Under the pieces are notes generated by a model. That model was not told where the DNA came from and ran no database searches. It saw only the letters and a program-made list of their open reading frames with translations. This document shows positions 1-5,098 of a stretch of 5,098 nucleotides of DNA, one piece after another; the stretch's first letter is position 1; each line of letters opens with the position of its first letter. The translations under genes and the position numbers were made by a program. The DNA is from Comamonadaceae bacterium (GTDB lineage: Bacteria > Pseudomonadota > Gammaproteobacteria > Burkholderiales > Burkholderiaceae_C), in assembly GCA_947460065.1 (NCBI GenBank), contig CANHGF010000213.1, positions 1-5,098 of the forward strand, in the 5' to 3' direction.

Positions 1-1218
1 AAGCTGGTCACCAAGCGTCTGGCCGATGCCGGTTATGACTGCGCCCTGGTCGGTAAGCTGCATTTGGCTGCTGCCAAACATTTCGAGGTGCGCACCGACG
101 ATGGGTATCGGGTCTTCCTCTGGAGCCACCATCCGACCCCGGATCAGGCCTATGGGCATGACTATGAAAACTGGCTCAAGCATGAAAAAAAGGTCGATCC
201 AGCCGAGCTGTATGCCTCGGTGAACTATTTCTGTGGGCCGGGCGTTTCCTCTGAGTATCACCAGACCACCTGGTGCTCTGAGATGGCCATCCGTTTCATC
301 ACCGAGCGGCGCGACCGCCCTTGGATGATCAGCGTCAATCCGTTTGATCCGCACGGCCCCTTCGACGCGCCGCCGCAATACCTGCAGCGATACCGGCCTG
401 CCGATATGCCTTTGCCCCGCTTCAGGGACTCCGATATCGAACGGCAGCGCCAGTTTCTGGCCATCGACCAGCAGACCAAGCATGCCGAAGATCCCCGGGT
501 GCGCAAGCACATCGTGCCGATCAGCGCTGACAGCCACGATGCGATTGCCTCGGCTCACAATGACTACGATGCTTTGGAGGTCAAGGCTAACTACTACGCG
601 ATGATCGAGCAGATCGATGACCAGTTCGGTCGAATCATGCAGACCCTGCGCGACAGCGGTCAGCTGGAGAACACCATCGTGGTCTATATGAGCGAACACG
701 GCGAAATGCTCGGCGACCATGGCCTGATCCTCAAGGGCTGTCGCTTCTTCGACGGGCTGGTTCGGGTGCCCTTGATCATGTCCTGGCCCGGACAATTCGT
801 GCAGGGGCTGCGCAGTCCGGCCTTGGTTGAGACAGTGGATGTGGCGCCGACGCTGATGGATGCTTGTGGCCTTGGTGTGCCTGAGACCATGCAGGGCAAG
901 TCTTTGTTGGCCTTGCTGCGTGGGAAGGCGGACCCCTCGTTTCACAAGCCGGCTGTGCTGTCTGAGTACCGCGACGCCATGGGTGGGCATGCCGACCACA
1001 GCCAGGCCTCCATGGTGTTTGACGGTCGCTACAAGAGTGTTTTCTACCACGGGCATGATCTGGCTGAACTCTTCGATCATCAGGAAGACCCCTGCGAATT
1101 CGAGAATCTCTGGATGCACAAGGGCAACGAGGCGCTCAAGCTGGCGCAGATGCGTCAACACATGAACATGCTGATGGCGACGGTCGATCTTGGCCCGCCG
1201 CGTTTCGTCAACTACTGA
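1..1218 (+). CDS. Sulfatase (S1 / alkaline-phosphatase superfamily), N-terminus cut off by the window edge
   Basis: Likely hydrolyses a sulfate ester, probably on a carbohydrate given the neighbours. The frame is open from base 1, so the 405 visible residues are a C-terminal part. The maturation motif C-x-P/A-x-R, whose Cys/Ser becomes formylglycine, must lie upstream and is not seen. Visible signatures in window numbering are G-K-L-H-L with K19 and H21 (the usual GKWH Lys/His pair), N-P-F-D-P-H-G-P with H118, and S-E-H-G-E-M-L-G-D-H-G at 231-241 followed by K245. V-P-L-I...W-P-G follows, and a C-terminal E-L-F-D...D-P-x-E-x-x-N-L-W block is typical of sulfatase C-domains. The usual metal-binding Asp of S-D-H/N-G is Glu232 here. 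An internal TTG at 64 is not the start, because conserved residues precede it. No signal peptide can be judged. The dehydratase gene follows after 18 bases. The family is firm and the substrate is unknown; phosphonate or phosphodiester hydrolase relatives are the main alternative. Confidence 0.9.
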   Translation, partial: KLVTKRLADAGYDCALVGKLHLAAAKHFEVRTDDGYRVFLWSHHPTPDQAYGHDYENWLKHEKKVDPAELYASVNYFCGPGVSSEYHQTTWCSEMAIRFITERRDRPWMISVNPFDPHGPFDAPPQYLQRYRPADMPLPRFRDSDIERQRQFLAIDQQTKHAEDPRVRKHIVPISADSHDAIASAHNDYDALEVKANYYAMIEQIDDQFGRIMQTLRDSGQLENTIVVYMSEHGEMLGDHGLILKGCRFFDGLVRVPLIMSWPGQFVQGLRSPALVETVDVAPTLMDACGLGVPETMQGKSLLALLRGKADPSFHKPAVLSEYRDAMGGHADHSQASMVFDGRYKSVFYHGHDLAELFDHQEDPCEFENLWMHKGNEALKLAQMRQHMNMLMATVDLGPPRFVNY

Positions 1219-1222
1219 TTCC

Positions 1223-1226
1223 GGGA
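1223..1226 (+). promoter_or_regulatory. Weak ribosome binding site for the dehydratase
   Basis: GGGA lies 10 bases before the GTG at 1237, inside the 18-base gap after the sulfatase stop. It is a poor match to the consensus. With the non-ATG start it suggests modest initiation, helped by ribosomes finishing the sulfatase. No promoter-like sequence fits in this gap, so the two genes probably share a transcript. Confidence 0.45.
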
Positions 1227-1236
1227 TACTGCGTTT

Positions 1237-2355
1237 GTGAGCCGCACCACCACCACCATCGTTTCCGCTCAGTTGCGCCAGGTCAATCTGCCGCCCAAGG
1301 TACTGCGCACCGACGCCATTCAGTCTTTTGTGACGCAGGAGACGGTCTTGTTGACCTTGCGATGCAGTGATGGCCTGGAGGGCACGGGCTATGCCTACAC
1401 CATAGGCACCGGCGGTTCTTCGGTGATCGCGCTGCTCAAGGACCATCTGGTGCCGCGCCTGCTCGGCCGCAGCCCGATGCATATTGAGGCCATCTGGAAA
1501 GACTTGTTTTTCCATACCCATGCCACCGCTGTGGGCGCCATCACCAGCCTGGCGCTGGCCTGTGTGGATACCGCCCTGTGGGACTGGCGAGCACGCAACC
1601 AAGGCCTGCCTCTGTGGCAATTGCTGGGCGGCGCACAGCCTCGGCTGCCGCTCTACACCACCGAGGGCGGTTGGCTGCACTTGTCGCCGCAGGAACTGGT
1701 GGAGCAGACCTTGCAGGCGCGCGAGCAGGGTTTCAAGGGGGCCAAGATCAAGATCGGCAGGCCCCATGTCAGCGAAGATGTGGCTCGACTCAGTGCAGTG
1801 CGTGAGGCAGTCGGGCCGGCTTTTGACTTGATGACCGATGCCAACCAGGGCTTGAATCGGCCGGAGGCGGTTCGGCGTGCGCATGCCTTCGACGGATTGG
1901 ACCTGGCTTGGATCGAAGAGCCGCTGCCGGCTGAAGATGTGTCTGGCCATCGCCAATTGCGCGCCAGCACCGCCACCCCGGTGGCCGTCGGCGAGTCGCT
2001 GTACCACCCGATGCAGTTCCGTGAGTATCTGGAGCAGGGTGCTTGCTCGATTGTCCAACCCGATGTGGCGCGCATCGGCGGTATCACGCCCTGGATCAAG
2101 ACCGCCCATCTGGCAGAGACCTTTGATGTCCCGGTGTGCCCGCATTTCCTGATGGAGCTGCACGTCAGTCTGTGCGCTGCCGTGCCCAATGCGCGCTGGG
2201 TGGAATACATTCCTCAACTCGATGACATCACGCTCACCGGCATGCGGGTGGAAGACGGGCATGCGGTCCCGTCTGACGAGGCTGGTCTGGGCATCGCCTG
2301 GGACTGGCAGGCCATACAGGACAGACAATCAGTGAACTTGGAGATGAAGACATGA
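1237..2355 (+). CDS. Enolase-superfamily acid-sugar dehydratase, mandelate racemase subgroup
   Basis: Expected to abstract the proton next to the carboxylate of an aldonate or aldarate and eliminate water, giving a 2-keto-3-deoxy acid. The full mandelate racemase (MR) constellation is visible: K170-x-K172, metal ligands D201, E227 and E253, the D276/H303 dyad and E323. Compared from memory with Pseudomonas putida MR, each position is offset by exactly +6 (K164, K166, D195, E221, E247, D270, H297, E317), so the barrel aligns without gaps. N203 also matches MR N197. The capping domain is roughly residues 1-130 and the barrel 135-350. The E-G-G-W-L-H stretch (143-148) and P-H-F-x-M-E-x-H (302-309) recall talarate/galactarate dehydratases. 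At 372 residues it is shorter than the fuconate (about 440) and rhamnonate (about 400) dehydratases. GTG at 1237 is chosen because the first beta strand starts near residue 7 and a weak GGGA lies 10 bases upstream. The stop overlaps the next ATG. The fold is certain, the substrate is not; a racemase or epimerase is possible. Confidence 0.92.
   Translation: MSRTTTTIVSAQLRQVNLPPKVLRTDAIQSFVTQETVLLTLRCSDGLEGTGYAYTIGTGGSSVIALLKDHLVPRLLGRSPMHIEAIWKDLFFHTHATAVGAITSLALACVDTALWDWRARNQGLPLWQLLGGAQPRLPLYTTEGGWLHLSPQELVEQTLQAREQGFKGAKIKIGRPHVSEDVARLSAVREAVGPAFDLMTDANQGLNRPEAVRRAHAFDGLDLAWIEEPLPAEDVSGHRQLRASTATPVAVGESLYHPMQFREYLEQGACSIVQPDVARIGGITPWIKTAHLAETFDVPVCPHFLMELHVSLCAAVPNARWVEYIPQLDDITLTGMRVEDGHAVPSDEAGLGIAWDWQAIQDRQSVNLEMKT
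2340..2343 (+). promoter_or_regulatory. Ribosome binding site for the DHRS6-like SDR
   Basis: GGAG lies 8 bases before the ATG at 2352, within the last codons of the dehydratase. It supports this ATG over the out-of-frame ATG at 2344 and, with the ATGA overlap, points to coupled translation. Confidence 0.7.
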
Positions 2356-3089
2356 AGCGACTTGAAGGCAAGACGATTTTGGTGACGGCGGCTGGTGCGG
2401 GCATCGGGCGGGCCAGTGTGCTGGCGATGGCGGCCGAAGGCGCCAAGGTCTGGGCCACCGACCTCAATGGCGCGCTGCTGCAATCGCTGGCTGGCACGCC
2501 GGGGGTGGAGACGGCGGTGCTCGATGCCCTCGACAAGTCGGCCATCGCCGCGCTAGCAGCCCGGGTGGGTGCGATTGACGTGCTCTTTAACTGCACCGGC
2601 TTTGTGCATAACGACACCGTGCTCAGCGCCACCGACGAAGACCTGGACTTTGCCTTCCGGCTCAATGTGCGCGCACATCTGCACATGATCCAAGCCTTCC
2701 TGCCGGGCATGATTGCCAAGGGGAGCGGTAGCATCATCAACATGGCCAGCGTGGCTTCGAGCGTGCGTGGACTGCCCAGCCGCTGTGTCTACGGTACCAC
2801 CAAGGCGGCGGTCATCGGCCTGACCAAGAGTGTGGCGGCCGACTATGTGGGCCAGGGCGTGCGTTGCAACGCCATCTGCCCGGGCACGGTCGACACGCCC
2901 TCGCTGGCCGACCGCATCAACGCCTACGACGATCCGGTGGCGGCCCGCAAGGCTTTTGTGGCGCGCCAGCCCATGGGGCGCATTGCCAAGGCCGAAGAGA
3001 TCGCGCCGCTGCTGGTCTTCCTGGCCAGCGATGAGTCGCGCTTTGTTACCGGCCAGGCCTATTCAATCGACGGCGGCATGACGATATGA
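2352..3089 (+). CDS. DHRS6-like short-chain dehydrogenase, probable 2-keto-3-deoxy-sugar-acid (L-fuconate/L-rhamnonate type) 4-dehydrogenase
   Basis: Probably an NAD-dependent cytoplasmic enzyme that oxidises the C4 hydroxyl of a 2-keto-3-deoxy acid to a 2,4-diketo acid. It is a full-length classical SDR of 245 residues. The cofactor loop T12-A-A-G-A-G-I-G19 has Ala in place of the first Gly, as in human DHRS6 (BDH2). D37 at the end of beta-2 favours NAD. N80-C-T-G83 replaces NNAG. Catalytic residues are N105, S133, Y147 and K151, with the 14-residue Ser-Tyr spacing of the DHRS6 group. R144, R188 and R205 sit at the same numbers as the DHRS6 arginines recalled as contacting the substrate carboxylate. 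The stretches G-F-V-H, S-R-C-V-Y and C-P-G-T-V-D-T-P-S-L are almost identical to DHRS6. Bacterial relatives include the Xanthomonas 2-keto-3-deoxy-L-fuconate dehydrogenase and Sphingomonas LRA5. The ATG is preceded by GGAG 8 bases upstream, and the gene overlaps both neighbours by ATGA. The sugar stereochemistry is not resolved. Confidence 0.88.
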   Translation: MKRLEGKTILVTAAGAGIGRASVLAMAAEGAKVWATDLNGALLQSLAGTPGVETAVLDALDKSAIAALAARVGAIDVLFNCTGFVHNDTVLSATDEDLDFAFRLNVRAHLHMIQAFLPGMIAKGSGSIINMASVASSVRGLPSRCVYGTTKAAVIGLTKSVAADYVGQGVRCNAICPGTVDTPSLADRINAYDDPVAARKAFVARQPMGRIAKAEEIAPLLVFLASDESRFVTGQAYSIDGGMTI

Positions 3090-3823
3090 ACCAGCTCGAC
3101 CTGCAGGGTCGGCATGCGGTGATCACCGGCGGCGCAGCCGGGCTCGGCTTGGCGATCGCCCAGCGCATGCTGGCCTCGGGCGCTACGCTGACCTTGTGGG
3201 ATCGCGATGCGAAAGCCTTGGCGGCGGCCTGCGAACGACTCGGACCAAATGTAAAAGGCGTGCAGGTCGATGTGGCCAGCCATGCCAGCGTGGTGCAGGC
3301 GCTGGGCCAGACCGCGCAGCCTGTGCATGCGCTGGTCAACAGCGCCGGTATCACGGGCCCCAATGTCGGCTTGACCGACTACCCGGTGGCTGACTGGGAG
3401 CAGGTGATGCAGGTTAACGTTAATGGGACCTTCTACTGCTGCCGGGAAGTCGCTGCCCGCATGCGCGAACAGGGCTGGGGCCGCATCGTCAACATCGCCT
3501 CGGTGGCTGGCAAGGACGGCAATCCCAATGCCAGCGCCTACAGCGCCAGCAAGGCTGCCGTCATCGGCTTGACCAAGTCCCTGGGCAAGGAATTGGCCAA
3601 GACCGGGGTGCGCGTCAATTGCGTCACACCGGCGGCGGTCAAGACGGCCATCTTCGATCAGATGACGCCTGAGCATATTGAATTCATGCTCTCTAAAATC
3701 CCCATGGGCCGCTTCGGTTTGGCCGAAGAGGTGGCCGCTCTGGTCACCTGGCTTTGTACCGAGGATTGTTCTTTTTCCACCGGCGCGGTCTTTGACCTCT
3801 CCGGTGGCCGCTCCACCTACTGA
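3086..3823 (+). CDS. Classical SDR oxidoreductase (FabG-like), substrate uncertain; candidate sugar 1-dehydrogenase
   Basis: A complete 245-residue SDR. Visible are the cofactor motif T14-G-G-A-A-G-L-G21, D39 at the end of beta-2 (NAD preference), D62-V63, N85-S-A-G88, and catalytic N111, S139, Y152 and K156 with the usual 13-residue Ser-Tyr spacing. The protein ends F-D-L-S-G-G-R-S-T-Y, a C-terminus I associate with SDRs in proteobacterial sugar and acid loci. It lacks the DHRS6-type Ala in the glycine loop and the arginine set of the preceding SDR, so it is not a simple duplicate, although both share K-A-A-V-I-G-L-T-K-S. In this operon it could oxidise the free sugar at C1 to a lactone, or oxidise another hydroxyl of an intermediate. 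Annotation as a 3-oxoacyl-ACP reductase would follow only from generic similarity and does not fit the context. Its start overlaps the previous stop by ATGA with no strong ribosome binding site, so translation is probably coupled. Confidence 0.85.
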   Translation: MNQLDLQGRHAVITGGAAGLGLAIAQRMLASGATLTLWDRDAKALAAACERLGPNVKGVQVDVASHASVVQALGQTAQPVHALVNSAGITGPNVGLTDYPVADWEQVMQVNVNGTFYCCREVAARMREQGWGRIVNIASVAGKDGNPNASAYSASKAAVIGLTKSLGKELAKTGVRVNCVTPAAVKTAIFDQMTPEHIEFMLSKIPMGRFGLAEEVAALVTWLCTEDCSFSTGAVFDLSGGRSTY

Positions 3824-3834
3824 TTTCTCCACTG

Positions 3835-3839
3835 AAAGG
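3835..3839 (+). promoter_or_regulatory. Ribosome binding site for the FAH-family hydrolase
   Basis: AAAGG ends 5 bases before the ATG at 3845, in the 21-base gap between the second SDR and the hydrolase. It is the clearest purine-rich site in the operon outside a coding region and fixes the hydrolase start. Confidence 0.7.
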
Positions 3840-3844
3840 TCTCC

Positions 3845-4708
3845 ATGAAACTCGTACGCTACGGTCAAGCCGGCAAGGAAAAGCCTGGACTCATCGATGC
3901 ACAAGGTCGCCTGCGCGATCTGAGCGGCGTCATTGCCGACATCACGCCAGAGCAGCTCTCAGACAAGGCCTTGGCCAAGCTGGGCAAGATCAAGGCCGAC
4001 AGCCTGCCCCTGGTGCGCGGCGCCAAGCGCATGGGCGCGCCGGTGGCTGGCAGCCGCAAGTTTGTGGCCATCGGCCTGAACTATGCCGACCATGCGGCCG
4101 AGGCCGGCATGCCGATTCCCAAAGAGCCCATCATCTTCATGAAGTCGCTCAGCTGCATTCAGGGTCCGGACGATGATGTGATGCTGCCCCGTGGCTCAAA
4201 GAAGAGTGACTGGGAGGTCGAGCTTGGCGTGGTCATCGGCACCCGCGCCCGTTATGTCAGCCAGAAAGACGCCCTTGACCATGTAGCCGGTTATTGCGTG
4301 ATCAACGATGTGAGCGAGCGCGAATACCAGATCGAGCGCGGCGGCACCTGGGACAAGGGCAAGTGCTGCGACACCTTCGGCCCAATCGGCCCCTGGCTGG
4401 TCACCCGTGACGAGGTGCCCAATCCGCAAAACCTGGCCCTCTGGCTGGACCTCAACGGCCAGCGTATGCAGACCGGCTCGACCAAGACCATGATCTTCGG
4501 CGTGGCCAAGCTGATCAGCTATGTCAGCCAGTTCATGACCCTGGAGCCCGGCGACATCATCACCACCGGCACGCCCCCGGGCGTGGGCATGGGCGTCAAG
4601 AAAGACGGCCAGAGCGCACCGATTTATCTCAAGCGCGGCGACGTGATGACCCTGGGTATCGATGGCCTGGGCGAGCAGCGCCAGAAGGTGGTGCCCTTCA
4701 AGCTCTGA
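3845..4708 (+). CDS. FAH-family hydrolase, probable 2,4-diketo-3-deoxy-sugar-acid (L-fuconate/L-rhamnonate type) hydrolase
   Basis: Likely cleaves the C-C bond of a 2,4-diketo-3-deoxy acid to pyruvate and a hydroxy acid, the last step of the non-phosphorylative deoxysugar route. At 287 residues it has the usual length of this bacterial FAH subgroup: an N-terminal cap (about 1-70), then the FAH fold. Visible marks are G-L-N-Y-A-D-H-A-A-E following F-V-A-I, F-M-K-S, the metal ligands E124-x-E126 and D155, the active-site K-G-K (171-173) in W-D-K-G-K-C-C-D-T-F-G-P-x-G-P-W, and T-T-G-T-P-P-G-V-G at 240-248. Close relatives are often labelled ureidoglycolate lyase or 2-hydroxyhepta-2,4-diene-1,7-dioate isomerase. 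Those labels are less likely here because a KDF/KDR-type 4-dehydrogenase lies two genes upstream. A 21-base gap with an A-rich GAAAGG site precedes the ATG, suggesting strong separate initiation. The gene ends 16 bases before a convergent aldolase gene. Family very sure, exact substrate inferred. Confidence 0.9.
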   Translation: MKLVRYGQAGKEKPGLIDAQGRLRDLSGVIADITPEQLSDKALAKLGKIKADSLPLVRGAKRMGAPVAGSRKFVAIGLNYADHAAEAGMPIPKEPIIFMKSLSCIQGPDDDVMLPRGSKKSDWEVELGVVIGTRARYVSQKDALDHVAGYCVINDVSEREYQIERGGTWDKGKCCDTFGPIGPWLVTRDEVPNPQNLALWLDLNGQRMQTGSTKTMIFGVAKLISYVSQFMTLEPGDIITTGTPPGVGMGVKKDGQSAPIYLKRGDVMTLGIDGLGEQRQKVVPFKL

Positions 4709-4724
4709 GGGACGACAGGGGTGT

Positions 4725-5098
4725 TCAGCGGCCTGCGCAGCGATGCCAGGCCGCTTTGAATTCGGCCGCAGCCTGAGCGACCGCTTCTGCGCTGCGCCCC
4801 GGCGCGTACAGTGCCGAGCCTATGCCAAAGCCGCTGGCGCCCGCCTGCCAGTAGGTGGGCATGTTGGCGCTGCTGATGCCGCCTACCGGCAGCAAGGGCA
4901 GATCGCGCGGCAGCACCGCGCGCAGGGCCTTGAGCACCGTGGGCGTGATCATCTCGGCAGGAAACAGTTTGAGCGCGTGAGCGCCGGCCTGCCAGGCCGC
5001 CCAGGCCTCGGTGGGCGTTGCCACGCCGGGCATGCAGACCATGCCTTCCTGCAAGGCGGCCTCCACAACAGCGCGGTCCCAATGGGGCGAGACGATCA
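4725..5098 (-). CDS. dgoA: KDPGal/KDPG aldolase (2-dehydro-3-deoxy-6-phosphogalactonate aldolase type), N-terminus outside the window
   Basis: A class I aldolase that would split 2-keto-3-deoxy-6-phosphogalactonate (or -gluconate) into pyruvate and glyceraldehyde 3-phosphate. Read on the minus strand, the frame is open to the window end, leaving 123 residues of a protein usually about 205 long. Marks in order are I-V-S-P-H at the cut edge (the x-V-T/S-P-N/H strand), G-M-V-C-M-P-G-V-A-T-P-T-E-A, then A-L-K-L-F-P-A-E. The AAA codon for the Schiff-base lysine is the complement of 4968-4970. Next come P-V-G-G-I and G-F-G-I-G-S-A-L-Y, the phosphate-binding loops. The wording is closer to E. coli DgoA than to Eda, so the symbol is tentative. 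The GTG at 5066-5064 is internal, not the start, because conserved residues continue upstream of it. The catalytic Glu of the N-terminal half is out of view. It faces the rightward operon and would belong to another transcript, perhaps with a 2-dehydro-3-deoxygalactonokinase gene outside the window. Confidence 0.88.
   Translation of the reverse strand, partial: IVSPHWDRAVVEAALQEGMVCMPGVATPTEAWAAWQAGAHALKLFPAEMITPTVLKALRAVLPRDLPLLPVGGISSANMPTYWQAGASGFGIGSALYAPGRSAEAVAQAAAEFKAAWHRCAGR
4727..4755 (+). terminator. Possible terminator hairpin of the rightward operon, inside the 3' end of the facing aldolase gene
   Basis: AGCGGCCTG (4727-4735) and CAGGCCGCT (4747-4755) form a perfect 9-bp, GC-rich inverted repeat with an 11-base loop. 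It starts 19 bases after the hydrolase stop. On the plus strand the stem runs into a short CTTTGAATT stretch, so the U-tract is weak. On the minus strand no T-run follows, so it is less convincing for the aldolase transcript. It overlaps the final aldolase codons and stop, so coding constraint or chance could also explain it. Confidence 0.4.

Noticed and set aside
185..192. A-AAA-AAG slippery heptamer in the sulfatase, like the dnaX frameshift site
   Set aside because: The zero frame continues straight into conserved sulfatase motifs. The -1 frame stops after about 20 codons, and I see no stimulatory hairpin or upstream Shine-Dalgarno-like element.
1246..1257. (ACC)4 trinucleotide repeat at the start of the dehydratase
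   Set aside because: It encodes four Thr in a variable N-terminus, is too short to be notable, and any change in copy number would keep the frame.
1653..2210. A 185-codon minus-strand frame opposite the dehydratase barrel
   Set aside because: It is a shadow of the enolase-family gene, with low-complexity Ser/Arg-rich translation and no supported start site.
3414..3423. 10-bp palindrome TTAACGTTAA that could be a protein binding site
   Set aside because: It lies within the codons for the conserved V-N-V-N stretch of the SDR (residues 110-113), including catalytic N111, in the middle of a gene. Coding constraint explains it.
3059..3904. A 281-codon open frame on the minus strand opposite the second SDR
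   Set aside because: It lies antisense to a complete SDR with all catalytic motifs. Its translation shows no recognisable domain, and long antisense frames are common opposite GC-rich genes.
3845..4708. Ureidoglycolate lyase or homoprotocatechuate-type isomerase as the function of the FAH gene
   Set aside because: These are common automatic labels for this family. No allantoin or aromatic catabolism genes are present, while a matching 4-dehydrogenase and an acid-sugar dehydratase are.
4624..5082. A 152-codon minus-strand frame overlapping the aldolase in another frame
   Set aside because: The aldolase frame carries the conserved lysine and phosphate-binding loops. This frame is Arg/Gly-rich and runs into the 3' end of the hydrolase gene.

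Overview
The window looks like a chromosomal sugar-acid catabolism locus from a moderately GC-rich proteobacterium. Codon use and the protein families suggest Burkholderiales (Betaproteobacteria), but this is an impression from the sequence, not a database result. There is no sign of phage, insertion sequence, CRISPR or RNA gene. Coding density is close to complete, and the largest gap between genes is about 20 bases.

Layout. Five genes read rightward as an apparent operon: (1) the 3' part of an S1-type sulfatase, entering from the left edge (1-1218); (2) an enolase-superfamily acid-sugar dehydratase of the mandelate racemase subgroup (1237-2355); (3) a DHRS6-like SDR, best explained as a 2-keto-3-deoxy-sugar-acid 4-dehydrogenase (2352-3089); (4) a second classical SDR of uncertain substrate (3086-3823); (5) a fumarylacetoacetate hydrolase (FAH) family enzyme of the 2,4-diketo-3-deoxy-sugar-acid hydrolase type (3845-4708). 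Genes 2/3 and 3/4 overlap by ATGA, and gene 5 has its own clear ribosome binding site. Facing them from the right edge is the 3' part of a KDPGal/KDPG aldolase gene (4725-5098, minus strand). A 9-bp perfect inverted repeat lies inside the last codons of that gene and could end transcription of the rightward operon.

How they may work together. Genes 2, 3 and 5 are the classes expected for the core of a non-phosphorylative route, known for L-fucose, L-rhamnose and some pentoses. An aldonate is dehydrated to a 2-keto-3-deoxy acid, oxidised at C4 to a 2,4-diketo acid, then hydrolysed to pyruvate plus a small hydroxy acid (L-lactate for 6-deoxy sugars, glycolate for pentoses). Gene 4 could be the sugar 1-dehydrogenase that feeds the route, or a further oxidation step. 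The sulfatase at the head suggests that the starting sugar carries a sulfate ester. The facing aldolase belongs to the phosphorylative galactonate-type route, so two sugar-acid strategies lie back to back. The exact substrate cannot be read from the sequence. The unusual points are the sulfatase linkage and a dehydratase that resembles the short talarate/galactarate dehydratase type rather than the longer fuconate or rhamnonate dehydratases.
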